From: Ashinkailepas kermadecensis
Lineage: Eukaryota; Arthropoda; Thecostraca; Neolepadidae
Reading direction: 5' to 3'
DNA length: 64,000 nt
Assembly: GCA_034440615.1 (NCBI GenBank)
Contig: JAOTOM010004568.1
Span: 239,501 to 303,500 of the forward strand
Shown here: in pieces, positions 21,862-34,713 of the stretch
Layout of the letters: every line of letters begins with the position of its first letter
Numbering within the stretch: the stretch's first letter is position 1
The notes under the pieces: generated by a model
The model's input: the letters and a program-made list of their open reading frames with translations, nothing else
The model's database searches: none
What the model was told of the DNA's origin: nothing
Program-made: the position numbers and the translations under genes

Positions 21862-24735
21862 CGCATACGTATTTCAAGTAAGAATGTATCGCGAACTTAT
21901 AACATAACCAAGTAACAACGGCAGCAGCACGATTACCTGCGTGGATCGCCAACTGTGGTTGGCGATAAAAAAAACAAACATGAACTCACAATATAAGAAT
22001 CTTTCACCTGTAGCTTCACCTGCTTTCATTCATCACTCGCATCGCAGCCGTAATGTACGAGTGGTCGGCGCACGCGTGGTGACCGTCTGTCACAGCGCGG
22101 CTTGAACTTAATCCTATGTACTGAACTGGGGCGGCAAGGGAACACACACGCCAGCGGGTAAGGCTACCACTGATGGTGGCCTCAGCTGAGATACCCCTCG
22201 CGCAAATGACGTCGCAGGAGCCGACGGGACGGCTTCGGGAACGGATACAGCAACGGTACTACTCGCAACCTGATCTGGTCATTATGTGAATGACCTATCG
22301 GCGGTCCACGAACTGGACCGTGCACGCCTGACCCGCTGTCTGCACGATGGTCGCTGGCAGACGGCGGCTGTGGAAGGATGACGTCCTCCTACTTATACAT
22401 TTATTTATTTATTTCACGATACATGCCCTCTACGTGCAGTGGCTATTATGGACAGTCCTCTGCAAGTTGTTTTGAAAATCATATTTAGGCAATCCAACAT
22501 CCGTAGGTTTTAAGTAATCCAATATTAGTGCGTTTAAGTGATTCAACATCGGTAGGTTTTAGGCCGTCCAACATCAGTAGGCTAGGTTAGGTTGCATTAA
22601 TGTTTATTGATAATTGTATGTTATTTTTCAATATATACCACCACACCCAAAACCTTTTCCCCACACTTCCCATATGTTGTTGAGGTGGGATAGCAGGTAT
22701 ATGTAGTCAATTCTTTTCTTGTTTAAAAAAAGTTATTTCAATGTATTTTATATTCTTTTCTTGGACCGATTTCTTAGATAGAGGTACTTGAACTTAAAGT
22801 GCTTATATCTTTCATTTTCAAAAGGAATGAGTGTCAAATCAGAAAGCACCAGAAAAAACAAGATTGTTATCAAAAATTGCCCAGGGACTTCTTATGCATG
22901 TTTGCTATTTTAATGATGATTATTGTTTTTTTTAGGGTGCGTCAACCACATTGTGTTATATTGCACCCATAACAAGGTTGCCTAAGCACGCGTCAGACTG
23001 TCGCAAACGAATATAAAGCATCGGTACCTATTAAGGCGCTTGATATAAAATCTGGGGAAACAAATAATCAGTTAGGCAGGTGCATATATTACATCAAATC
23101 ACATCTCCGCAAGGAGGCACAAAACTGCTCCATTATGTATAACTCGGGAATAATCTCCCAATAAGTCCTTTAACCTCAGAGCCAGGGCTCAAAATAAGCG
23201 CCGTCCTAGCGATAGCGTCGGCGACCAAATGCTGGCTTACCAGGCTTCAGTGGCGACCGAAACCAGAATTTTGTTTTGATACGTCCGTCAAGATTTTAGC
23301 CATGAAGGACGTCGATATATCAGTAAGTTGTATTTAGCAGCACTGATCTTTTTCCGGATGAAAAGTATACTAGGATCGTACCGCGAATTCTACCAAATAT
23401 CCCGTACCTCTTGCTTACCACGTTTATACTAGAACCTCCCGTCGGCACAGGACGGCGCTTTAACCGACAACCACAATGCTAAACCAATGGCATACCGTGG
23501 TCGCCAAAAGCGCCGTCGGGACGGAGACCAAATGGTTGTCGTGGTCGTCGCCTAGAAATCTAGTTATAAATATGGAGTTTGAAATCAGGCAACTCTTGGT
23601 GACTTGTTCAGTCGTTCGTTCGAAAATTGGTTTATGGGTAATTGTGCCCAACCGTGGTGGTGGATTAATGTCGTGTTTTTGTGAATTGATTGCTGAACTG
23701 CCTGAATTAATATTGCCATTTACGAGGTAGGTGCGTAGTTAGATATCCAGGCGTGGACTATTTGTAAAAGATGAAAGCCAGCAAAAGGTTAAAATGACAG
23801 GGGAAGGATGCAAGCCGGAAAAATAATAATAAGGGGAAGCGTTTTGTGCCCACAAAGGATGTTCGTGTTCAGGAGCCGAGCAGAGCATCCACAAGCACAC
23901 CAAGAACAAACATGAGGAGCATGAGTGAAACTAGAAGCACACAATTTGTCAGATTTACGGCTGTAGTGAACTCGCTGCAGTATACATTTCATGACCCCAG
24001 GTCAATGCCTTCAGGGTCAAATGAGGTCACAACCAGCCTCCACTCCACCGCAACCTGCACCGCCCGTACGTACAGAAAGTATGCACGTTCCACTGCAGAA
24101 CGGTAGATAGACCGTTCATACGTACGCTCGCTACTACGCTGGTACAGACCGTGCGTGCTGTCGTTACGTCGGTAGTACGGACCCATCGTGCGATCGTTAC
24201 GGCCAGCGTTAAGACAATGGGACCATTAATTCCCATTCAAAATACCACATTTGTTTTGCTCTTTATTTCTGCGGAAGAACTTCGGTTTCTCTTGTCCCGA
24301 AGAAAGAACGTTTAGCTCTGCTATATTCTATTTAAAAAAAATGCCTAGGCTAGAATGCTAAGCCTGCAATGACACATCAGGTCTAAGGCATTACAAATTC
24401 CCCAAGCTATCTAGGTTACATTAGGCATTATTTGGCATTGTAAATTATTCTTCATTATGCTACCCCACTCAAATACCAATATTTTGGTATTATATTGCAT
24501 ACCAACTGGAAAGTGCCTATGCACTTGTGCTGGTAATAAGTGGCTAGATAGGCCTCATCCCACATCATTTTAATGATATCAATGAACATGTTTTTACAAT
24601 ATTTATGTCTTGAAATGCCATATGACATTTTATGTAGATTTCTCCCAACATTTACACTCTGAACAATGCTACACATGGCCATATCCTTTTACCTAGGAAT
24701 GTACCCACCTAGGTACCTATCCACCTACATACATA
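21860..24735. other. Gene-free region
   Basis: No gene found. It contains four diverged units of about 24-25 bp (AATCCAACATC.GTAGGTTTTA) at about 22488-22590 and GCGCCGTC/GGCGACCA motifs in both orientations around 23200-23540. A segment at 23955-24035 (TAGTGAACTC, then AGGTCAAT, CTTCAGGGTCAAATGAGGTCA) resembles 27775-27845 inside the piggyBac-like element. Confidence 0.45.
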
Positions 24736-24739
24736 CCTA

Positions 24740-25500
24740 GGTACCTACTTACACAGGAGCTTGTCTTAATCATGTTCGAAAACATGATTTCACAATTTTG
24801 TGTATTATTGCACTCCAAAGTATCCAGGAGACAAATTGTACACACATTTTACCCCACAAAGCAAAAATGGGGTTAGGTTTGGTTAGGATAGGTTAGGCTA
24901 GGCTTTTCTCTTGAGTTGAAAAAAACATCCCATTTTTTTGTAGATTCTGTTCACAAAAAGTGCTCCTTTCTTTAAAACAGGCTTAATTTAATATGTTAAC
25001 CTTGTTAACTGGCCTCTGCAATGTAAGGTTTTTAATTTTAAGTTGAAAATCCTTCAGAAGTACAAGGCAAATGTTCCATTTCTTTGGGAATTTATTTTCC
25101 TGCATGCAAGTTTAGGTTAGGCTGTGCTACATTTTTGCTTACTCTTGAACATTATTTTTATGCTATGTCATCAAACTCCAGCCTGTTTTTTGGTGTTATT
25201 TTGCCTGTCAACTGAAAAATATGCATTTGCAGAGGAAATGAGTGGTCACACAATGCTATCCACCTACATAAACATTGCATTGGAAAAATAAATTACAGGA
25301 ATTAAAAATGTACCAAAAAGTGCAATTTAATGCAATTTGGTTTCGTGAAGTGCCAACATTACTCAACACAAAGTCCCATTTCAGGTGTTCTTTTGCCTGT
25401 CAATTGAAAAAGTAATAATTTTCAGAGAAAATGAGTGGCCACATCATGTTAACCATGTTAATAAACCATTGGAAAAGTATATCCAACAATTAACAAATAC
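24740..25500 (+). repeat. GGTTAGG-rich dispersed repeat, copy 1
   Basis: Shares an ordered set of blocks with 52690-53260 and with the reverse strand of 61440-61925: TTTACACACATTTT-like, an (A)ATGGGGTTAGGTTTGGTTAGG block, then GGTGTTATTTTGCCTGTCAACTG, then GCAGAGGAAATGAGTGGTCAC. The last unit appears twice here (about 25190 and 25380). No coding capacity is seen. Family unnamed. Confidence 0.7.
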
Positions 25501-27647
25501 CTGAAGTCAAAAATGTACCACCTTTTGTGGCAAGAAGATCAACTGATACTTTTTAGTTAATTAAATTAAAAACCGCAACCTAGGATATCTTATCCTAACA
25601 CCTGCTTTACAGATGAAAACATCTGATTACTGATTAGCACGTCTTGCATGCAGTCCAACCTGCAAATTACTGAAGTTCTGAAGATGGCAAGTAGAAAAGG
25701 TTTAGGTAAAGATATATGTAAGAATATTGAAATATAGAACTGGTGCTCATAATTCGTCTTAATGCTTTGCTTTTCTTTGCCATCCAGCTTGCCATATCAA
25801 AATTTGATGAGCCATTTCCAATGCTTTGTTAAAGAATAAGCTGCAATGCGTAATATGCATGAATATTACGGCACAATGCCGGTACTTTTCTTTGGATGAG
25901 TTTCATCCATATATCTATAATAGGTTATTTCAAGGACAGATGGTTTTTTTTTCTACTCTGGCGAGGATATCTGTCTTTGGCATCCCAATTTAGTGCAAAA
26001 TGAATACATGCATGTTATTATGTCAGATTTGAAACTATAGTAATTGTGCCATGATTTGTGGGCACTGTAGAAACATTATGGAACATGTACAGATGTGTTG
26101 AGTTATGCTTGAAAAAAAATGATGCTTGGTTCAAGCATCCTGTTTGCAAAATATCCCTGGATATGCACCATGATATTTTTTTCTGGAACTATGGTAGATA
26201 TGTCCAGAATAATATGTATTTTTCAACTTAGTTCAACATATGGCAAAAACTGAAAAGGAGTAAAATTTGGATAATACATTTCCTTTTAATAGAGCTGTCA
26301 TCAGCTGTAACATATTTGCATATATGCAGTATGTTTGGTGCTGTACACCAAAATTCAGGTGGAATTCTTTAGTTTCAAAGAAAGGAATGTTGAACATGAC
26401 TCAATTTGTTTTTTACTGGTGCATTTCGAGAGCACAATGCTTGGCATTCCATTCCAAAGTTACAATTTTGTCTTTTTGAACCATAAACTCCTTTTTGTAT
26501 TTGTCCAGTTAGCTTGGGCATGTATAAAACAGGAGGAAGTTTGTAGTCATTTTCAAACATCTCCAATCTTGTGGCCAAAAAAACATGCTTTTTCATGGAG
26601 GATAGTGTTCTGGATGACAAACATCCAGCACAGGAACATTTTTCCAATTCTGGTTGGACAGATTGCATGTCAGCAGTCACCACGGTTCGATTTGTATTTT
26701 GTAATCCTGGATGTGGAGAGGAAATTGTATGGGTAATTGAATATGGAGAGGATATTGTTATTGCGGTTTAGGGGCGCATCGACTGCAGAGGTTATGCAGC
26801 GAGAGGATATTATTATTCCACGCAATGACATCGGAATATTGCCCTACACTTTCCAGTTAATCTTGAGCACATCACAGAGCAGTTCATAGTCTAACAGCAC
26901 CATCGAACCTCCAAGGGATAAAATGAGCAAGATTTCCTAAAGAGGATAATTTGCTGGATACTGCAAATACAGGAATATCCTACCTTTCCAACCATAGCAG
27001 TCACTAATCTGGTGGTATAACTATACACCCCTTTTCTGATCACTATCGATTGCATATTCTTCCATGTTCGACTGAGTGGGACAATAACATGGTGCAAGAC
27101 TTGGATCGTTGGCGCAATATCTTGATATCTTATGGCCGACCAAATGTTTCACTTCAACTTCGCATTATTAGCGTTGATCTCAGTTACCCCACCGTCGCCT
27201 ATTAATAAAAGTCCCCGCATGCATTGCGTTTTGTGTGAACCCTTTTCTCTTTTATCACGCTCAGGGGATGTCGGCCTTCACCTTGATACTGACTCCCCAC
27301 TGCAACAACCGAACTATGAGCATGGATTCGCTAGGCTGCTCCAAAGTACAACAATATCAAGAAGTGATCCTACAAGATTGACATCCGCATAGTCAGTGAC
27401 TTGCGCGCCATCCGGGAGTCGCCGGCCTGGAGCGTCGTCGGCACTGCACTGGCAGCTGCGTCTCGCCTGCACATTAGCGTGTTGACTCCCAACACCGTGC
27501 CACCAGAGACCGGCCGCACCGCTTACCACGTCCTGAAGAAACTGCTGCGCTCGCAGTTCAAGTCTCGGCACTGGTGGTGCATCTGTGGCTTATCTCGCCG
27601 AGGGCGTGGTTGAAAGTGTGGCAAGCACAGATATAGCCATGTTTGGC
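25501..27647. other. Gene-free AT-rich region
   Basis: No domain recognised. A GC-richer frame at about 27385-27615 on the plus strand (RTAYHVLKKLLRSQFKSRH) reads smoothly, but I cannot assign it and no splice sites were convincing. Confidence 0.4.
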
Positions 27648-27651
27648 TTAA

Positions 27652-28575
27652 CACGCGCCCTGGAGGGCCTCTGAGAATTACGCGCACTGGAGGGGGGGGG
27701 GCGGATTCCGCCCCCCTAAGATCTCGGCTCCTAGTAAAGCTGGAGGAACGAAATTCGCAGAGTGGATGGGCACGGTAGTGAACTCTATTGTGTGCAATTT
27801 TCGTGACCCTAGGTCAATATCTTCAAGGTTAAATAAGGTCAGATTGGCAAAATTTTCCGGTTTTGCGTGGCTTGGCTTGTCATCGTTATGGATCGCTGTG
27901 ATTGTGTTTAAATGCTCAAAAATGGGCATCAATGATGTTTTGGACATTACTAATGATGCAATGCAGATGCTAGACCCAACATTTGACCTCAGGTCATCTA
28001 TATAGCACCACTTTATCAGGTCAGTTACCTGTTCCAGTTGCCGGAACCGGCCGCCCGCCCGACTGCTCCGTCGGGCAGCTCGGAGCAATCGGCTTCGTGA
28101 AGAAGGGAGTGAAGTACATGAATAAAGTATGGAAACGCAATGAAAAACAGTACAAATGGCAACCAGTAGTGCATTTATGGCAACATTCCAGTTGATCAAG
28201 TTTGGTTCCATTAACCTGTCATGAACTTGACCTGACTTGACCTTGGTGACCTAACATGACCTTGAAACTATACAGCATACCAATATGCATCAAACAAGTC
28301 CCTAGTGTTGCCTAGAACGCTTCCCTTTTGTCAGTATACTGGGAGCGCATCTGCGCCGATTTTTGTGGTCTAGCGCTATAACATTTTTTGATTTTAGCGG
28401 CCCCTAACTTGAAAAATTTTCGGGCGATTTCCATTTTTCTTACTTTAAACGACGCGCCGTTCATTTTTAAGCAGGTACACCGAACATCGCGTATATCGAC
28501 CGGTAAAATCTGCAGTTATTTGCGAAAAACCGGAGGGGTGGGCGGATTTCGCCCCCCCCCCCTCCAGTGCGCGTG
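27652..28575. mobile_element. 924-bp piggyBac-like non-autonomous element
   Basis: The ends are CACGCGCCCTGGAGGG (27652-27667) and, reversed, CACGCGCACTGGAGGG (28560-28575), 15 of 16 matching. TTAA lies immediately outside each (27648-27651 and 28576-28579). A TTAA duplication is the hallmark of piggyBac transposases. A second copy of the terminus, CGCGCACTGGAGGG, begins 36 bp inside the left end. Both sub-ends carry long G runs followed by GGCGGATT and its complement, able to form hairpins. No transposase-like frame is visible, so it is non-autonomous. Confidence 0.85.
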
Positions 28576-28861
28576 TTAAACCACGTGCTGACCACCAAAA
28601 CGTCTCACATCAGTTGATTGTTCGGCGGAACGCCCCTGCCGTGGGCCCGTGACGTGGCACACATAGACTATCACATACAGAGTGCTGCAAAGAAACCCTC
28701 GCTTGAACAATTTTATCTTCACAAGAATTGGGGGGGGGGGATGGAAGGAACTGTGATCTCCCACCACAAGTCGTCCAGGGATCTTTAGAACTTAGCATAT
28801 TTTTCGTCTTTCGAGATATGGTGAAGTAGAAATGACTACTTGTGATGCTTGTGATGACTAT

Positions 28862-29315
28862 TGGAGGCGGCCACTGCCGTACCTGTGAGTCGGCCGCTGT
28901 CACGGCTGTGAGGCGGCCTCTGCTGTGGCTGTGAGGTGGCCTCTGCTGGTGCTGTGAGGCGGCCGCTGTCACGGCTGTGAGGTGGCCTCTGCTATGGCTG
29001 TGAGGCGGCCGCTGTCACGGCTGTGAGGCGGCCACGCTGCGACTGTGAGGCGGCCGCTGTCACGGCTGTGAGGCGGCCACGCTGCGACTGTGAGGCGGCC
29101 GCTGGCACGGCTGTGAGGCGGCCGCTGGCACGGCTGTGAGGCGGCCGTTGTCAGGACTGTGAGGCGGTCGTTGTCATGGCCGTGATATCGCCGCTGTCAT
29201 GGCTGTGAGGAAACCGCTGCAGCACCTGTGAGGTGGCCACTGTGACGGCTGTGGTGTAACCACTGCCGCACTTACGGCCACTGCCGTGGCTATGGGGCGG
29301 CCACTGCCACGGATA
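28862..29315. repeat. 23-24-bp GC-rich minisatellite, about 19 copies
   Basis: GGCTGTGAGGCGGCCGCTGTCAC-like units run from 28862 to 29315, diverging at both edges. Many units carry the octamer GCGGCCGC. Confidence 0.9.
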
Positions 29316-29956
29316 TAGCTGATAGGCAATGGTGTAAATGTTGATATCAGTTGCGCCTTATCTTATATTGTCTAGCCAAATCATTCTTCCTGAAGGACGC
29401 TATTTAGAAATGCACCACCGACATTCATTTGGACCAGGATACCATTCAAATAAGCGTGTTTTCATGTTTATTCCACAAAATGTACCCAGCTGAGAAATGT
29501 GCTTAAGAAGATCTTAAACAAAGGGGCTTATGCCTCCTAGTTGGTTCAGTTACTACTATCCACGTATAGAAGTACTGTACCTGTCAGCAATGACTAAATG
29601 TTCGTTGTTTTGTGTGCAACATGATGTAGATAACAGTTAATAGGAATTATAAGTATTCATATAGGACTTGGCATTTCATCTCATATATACACGATGGAAG
29701 ATTGCGAACAATTGATGTCAGATTGCCAAATATCGCTTGGGATTTTTCATCTTTATGTGCCAAACTCCAGATTGTGTCATCCTTAGCTGTCTTCGAGCAA
29801 ATTTTGTTCATCCCCCACCGTCTTCGACCGACTTTGCTCATCTGCACAGTCAATGACAAATGGTTTACAGACAGTCTCTCAGTCTCTTCCTTGCATGCGA
29901 CGGTGACGGATTTAGAAGTTCCTATCGGCAGGACACTCCTTTTGGCGCGCCACAAT
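29316..29956. other. Gene-free stretch
   Basis: A 110-codon minus frame at 29647-29979 shows no recognisable domain. It may be 3' flank of the neighbouring LINE. Confidence 0.35.
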
Positions 29957-29989
29957 TTATTCAGGGTGCGAAGCGACACCTATTGCTGA

Positions 29990-30858
29990 TGAAAAATTCG
30001 ATGAAAAGCTAGAAGGCACACAAATTTTCAAAAAGTAGCAAACTAAAAAAGCACGTTTCGGAAATTTGATGTTATCCAATCCCGATGGAGGGCCGCCACT
30101 TCCTCTCCCCCCCTCCATTGGACCCGTTCCTGATCGGCGACCAATTTCCCAGAATTGAATTTCGTCGGCGACCACCGAAAGGTTTTTTTGAGCCCTGCTC
30201 AGAGCATTCGCATCATATCCGAAGTGGCGCCTACGTTCTTCTGTGTATGCTCGGCACGCCATCAGCACATGGTGCACAGTCACGCGGCATTACACCTAAT
30301 ACATTTCGGCCTGTCGTCCACGCACAATAAATACCTATGTGTTGCTAGAGTGTGACCAATTCTGAGACGACAGATGGCTACCTCGTCCCTTCTAGTTTGG
30401 CTGAAGGACGAGGGTCACGGAGCTAAGTATGATTTGATTTCCTTTAATTTGTTGAACTCCACTTGGTCCCATTTTCCCTGCCACTGTATGAGAATAAATG
30501 ATGAGATAATTGGGTAGTAGTCACTGGCAGGGAGTGGGAGAACGCGATTCATTGGCGCTTGTGCTGCACGCCTTGCAGCTCTGTCGGCCAGCTCGTTATC
30601 ACGGATTCCGACATGTGCTGGAATCCAGCAAAGTATGACCTGTTTTCCCATGCGATGCAGCGAAGTAAGGTGTGATAAAATGTCTCGTACGATGACATGT
30701 TGCTGGTTAAAACTGCGCAACGCCACAAGACTGCTCAAAGAATCAGTCAAAATAAAATGACAAATATCGTCGTCAACCTCGATGTATGCAAAAGTTTTGC
30801 TGATGGCCATCAACTCCGCAATGAAGACCGTGGCGTGTGGTGGCATTTTACACAAATC
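29990..30858 (-). pseudogene. LINE RNase H domain and C-terminal zinc knuckle
   Basis: The minus strand encodes an RNase H fold that follows RT in I/R1/Jockey-group LINEs: AELMAISKTF with the catalytic Glu (about 30815), LTDSLSSL with Asp (about 30745), CWIPAHVGIRDNELADRAAR with the last Asp (about 30610). The first catalytic Asp is missing because the copy is truncated at about 30862. After one in-frame TGA at 30415-30417 (where the family has Trp) reading continues through RRDEVAICRLRIGHTLATH. A frameshift near 30291 precedes VTVHHVLMACRAYTEERRRHF, completing C-x2-C-x6-H-x4-C. The enzyme would digest RNA in RNA:DNA hybrids; this copy is dead. Confidence 0.85.
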
Positions 30859-30939
30859 CTATAATTGTTGAGGGAAAGAATAAACTTAAATATAGGCATC
30901 ACTCACTTGTTATCTCATGATAACCTCTCCTTTATACTA

Positions 30940-31077
30940 AGTTTGAGACATATACTCAAATTACACAGGTCAGGACATCGAGGAATCGTGATCAAATCAC
31001 CTAAACAAAACCTATATAATGCCCTTCCAAAAGACTTGATACTTTTCGTCAATAAAGTTGAACATGTTTTCCTATGA
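30940..31077 (+). pseudogene. Possible LINE C-terminal fragment
   Basis: The plus frame ending at the TGA near 31075 reads NLYNALPKDLILFVNKVEHVF. This resembles the 'WN.LP..L....S...FK..L' ending of LINE polyproteins. Opposite strand to the RNase H fragment beside it. Weak resemblance only. Confidence 0.25.
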
Positions 31078-31596
31078 TAAGAACTATGCTATTTTTTGAC
31101 AAAAGGGATTATGCTTGTATTCCAGACTAAGTTTTATGATAGAACAGAAGAAATGTACAAACTGGTTATAATATTTTATATCCAGCCCACTATATAGGAT
31201 AAAAAAATGTTCGAATGTAAATGTATCTAATGGATACATTTGTCACCTGATATTATTCTTTGTCCATTCTGTAAAAAATGTAGCTCATAAATGCACCATT
31301 TCAGTTAGCACACCTGACCCAAATCATCTATTTCTCATACCTTTGACCCTAACTTAGTGTACCTATTACTCAGTGGTAAATGCTTGACATGAGGGTCCTA
31401 TTGTGATTGTTATTTCGGTGCACAAAGAACATATTTTTACCAACAAGCACAAAAATTGGTTGAAAAGCAAAATAATACAAAAAATGAGGATTTTCAATTG
31501 GTTCATATACAATAACTAATTATTGAAATCTTTAGAAATTGCAAGGTAACCTAGCATAAAATTATCTAGCCTAATCTATTTTCTCAGAGAAGAGTA
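31078..31596. other. Gene-free AT-rich stretch
   Basis: Nothing recognised. Confidence 0.4.
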
Positions 31597-32060
31597 TCAA
31601 AATCTAGAAATAAAAGGACATAGCCTAACCAGGCCTATCCATCTTTGTCTTTGGCAGAGTAAAAACATTGTCAACATGCAAACGAAGCAGGAAAAACACA
31701 ACAAAGTAATCTTGCAAATGATGTAAACATCAATAACACAAAAAGTTTCAGGATTACCCAGGGTTTTGGCTGGTGGGAACATTATGGTGGGCATAGCTGA
31801 TAGTAGGAGACATTTGCTTCTCTGCAAAGAGGCAGGGTTGAGCAGTTCTTTCTTTAGATTTCTTCTCTTATCAATTTCTTTGAAATGCTTGAAGCATACT
31901 CTCGGTTCCTCAACATTTGAGAACTTAGACATGTTTTATGGCATGCTAAGAGATTTTGCTAAGGCAGAATCCTGATAAAAACGGTGTAACCAGATTTCTT
32001 CTTTATAAAAGTTGCCTGCCCAGTGCCACCTCTATGCTCTGGTACTGCACAGTAAGGCAT
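31597..32060 (-). pseudogene. Broken THAP-type zinc-finger domain
   Basis: On the minus strand ATG at 32058-32060 starts MPYCAVPEHRGGTGQ, like the N-terminus of THAP domains. After a one-base frame change the sequence continues IWLHRFYQDSA, one stop, then EPRVCFKHFKEID (about 31900) and CLLLSAMPTIMFPP (about 31785). THAP domains are C2CH DNA-binding fingers of about 90 residues: C..C near the start, a central Trp, C-x2-H, and a closing AVPTIF-type motif. The second Cys of the first pair is replaced, apparently by His. THAP domains occur in host factors and P-element-like transposases; which source is unknown. A pyrimidine-rich CTGTTTCAG just upstream could be a splice acceptor. Confidence 0.6.
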
Positions 32061-32857
32061 GACACCTGAAACAGAGATGTGTTACATTCAAACATTCTAT
32101 CTAGATGCTGAATTCATACTACAGGAAATCAGACTGCAACTCATGGAAAGTTTCAGGAAGGCATTCATAGCATGACGATTGTATTGTACATAAATGTTCA
32201 ACTATGCAGGTATAGTCAAGAATCCACACAAGATTAATCAAGGAATAATGCACCATGCCCTGGGTCTAGCTGGCCTAGAAAAAGCTATGTTTTCAATGAC
32301 TGTTGTATGTCAATGTAGGTAGGTAGGTACATTCTTTGAAAAAATAGGCTGCTCCTGGATTTTTTGAATCCAGAACACTATCCTCTTCAGAAAATTGTTT
32401 CTTGTCTTCTCATCTGGAGGTTGAATCTCCTAAGTCACCTCCTATGTTTGACAATGAGCTGCTGTGATCAAGTAAAAGTGCTCAAAATTCAACGAAAGGG
32501 GGTGCAGATTGAGTTACGATGTATAAGTGTTGAACAAAAATATTATCCATACTCGATGACTACAAAATATTCCTCTCAACATGCAAGATTATAATGCATA
32601 AATCCAGCCCTGCCTATGCATGATAAAAATATGTGTCGGAAGAAATGTTCACTGGAAAGAACAGGACACGATTAATAACTCAGTCAGCGGAAGATACATA
32701 TATTTGCTTGTAGAGGAGGGAAAATAAAAGTAACCATTGCGTATGATTTGAGAAAAGTTGTCTGCAACCATATTGATACCATACTAAAAAACCTTCGGAT
32801 GACGTCATGCGGGCTTGAAGGAAAACTTCGATCTACCTTCTAGTAAAGGTATCTTGG
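32061..32857. other. Gene-free AT-rich stretch
   Basis: Nothing recognised. Confidence 0.4.
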
Positions 32858-33000
32858 TTGGGACAGCCCAAACGCTGCGGCTTCCGGGGTTAGACTGCTT
32901 ATTTGTGGGAGGCCGAAACCACATTATCTTGGGTTGCCATACTCCGCGGGAATATGGCACTGAGTCAAAAAGTCTCCGTTACCACACAACACTTAATAAT
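32858..33000. repeat. LTR-like dispersed sequence, isolated copy
   Basis: Matches 11118-11255 over about 135 bp (AAACGCTGCGGCTTCCGGGG, GAGTCA.AAAGTCTCC, ACCACACAAC). With no gypsy coding sequence near it, this could be a solo LTR fragment. Confidence 0.5.
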
Positions 33001-34713
33001 GCTGTTTTCTGTCCTTCAATTCCCTGCGAGTCGGTAAATGTTCCGACGAACAAAAATATGGCAACCGTCGAATGGCATGATGACGTCATGCAGCTGAAAG
33101 AACACGGTATCAGAGCCTTTGCATCTTTACAACAACAAAAAAACATTACATCGAATATACCAAGTTTTGTATGAATTAGTTTCAAAATGTTAGTACTTCA
33201 TTATCACAAAGAACAATGCATATGCTATTATAATTATTTAAATTATGAATGTGTATTATTATGATCGGTGGTTCGTACCCGCGCTCTCTTTAAACGACGC
33301 CATTATTCGCTCGTTAATTCCGTGTGGTTTTGTCGGCAGTTAATTGTGCATCCGAGCTGCCAGTTATGAAGGACACAGAGAGCAACCACAAGAAAAGAAC
33401 ATTGATCTGAATCGTGAAGGACTATATAAAATATCATGGTGCTGGATTTGAAATGAGTAGTGCAAAATAACCATTTATATTGGCCTGAATCATGAAGGAC
33501 GTAAGCATCATCATGCAATCATTGCGTTAGGTTAGGAATGAGTAGTGTAAAATGGTTCGCGACGTCGAAGTAGCGATTGAAAACTATGAGGATTAGTGGC
33601 GAAATTTCGGAGCATTCCCTTTAGAATTTCATCAGTGACAGATGAAAGGGCAGTGGTTGTAAAATGACATTCCATGAAGCTGTGCTGTTCTGGAAAAAAA
33701 AAATCGTGGTGACTGAGGTAGACGGTCAGCTGCTTGTGCACAAATTTCTCAACAACTTCAATAAGACGGGAATTTGATCAGCCCTCTCCGTTTCAGGGAA
33801 GTCTTCTTACGCCCCCCCTCCTCCCCGTGAGGTTTTTTCACAATAGAGAAAAACGGCGGCGCGCAGTGCCGATAAATTTGCAGAACCTTTTCCTTCATCT
33901 TTTCTTTGTGTCTGCTGTGAAAGTTTCAACCTTCGGGCATGTAAGGTCATTGATCTAGCTCAGACAAAGAAGACCACTTCCAAAAATATTTCAGGATGGA
34001 TACTTCATCTAAATGAAAATATATTGAAATCAAACTTGCTACGTGAGTCCAATTTGACAGTGCCTTCAAAGCATGTCTATTGGATGTCTGATAGAGGTCA
34101 GATCAGGGACCTGAAGTCATGGCAAGTTTTGGACCAATTTTCCTCTTTTTATATGATGTACATGTTCTTCCAACCTCATTTACCCCTTGTTACGCATGCA
34201 GAAATATAACAAGTATTTATCCAATTTGATTCACCTCAGTGAAGTAACCTGTTGTCAGGTGAAGATATAGTGCTCTAAGCGGGCAAAATCTACCTAGACA
34301 CTTCAGTTTTATGGCTTGTTTCGAGTTTTCATGACCTAAATAGTATCAAACTTGCATTGCACAACCTAAATTACCCGATGGAGCGAAAACTATGAATTTT
34401 AGTGAAGGCCCAGGTTATCCTAGGTCATTGTCCTACAACAATTTGTAGAATATTTAGGCCCATACAGGTGAAAATATCTTGAAATGAAGCGTCTCACATG
34501 ATTACAAATTGGCCGTGATTTTAACACGTACATCTTGGATTTGTGTTTGAGGACAGGTCAGTGATCAAATTTCACCACCAATGTTGGCCTACGATGGGCC
34601 GATGTGTTTATTTATGTAATATCCGCTGTGTCATTAGCTATCAAATGACGTGCGTTTTAACTTCACAATAGATAATGCGGTTTTGAGCGTTTGGTAGTGT
34701 TGAGATGGTGGCG
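33001..34713. other. Gene-free region
   Basis: Duplicated CTGAATC.TGAAGGAC motifs at about 33410 and 33485 and an AGGTCAGATCAGGGACCTGA cluster near 34095. No gene recognised. Confidence 0.4.

Noticed and set aside
24870..24912. Telomeric array
   Set aside because: GGTTAGG units are few and imperfect and recur in an interspersed family, so it is not a chromosome end.
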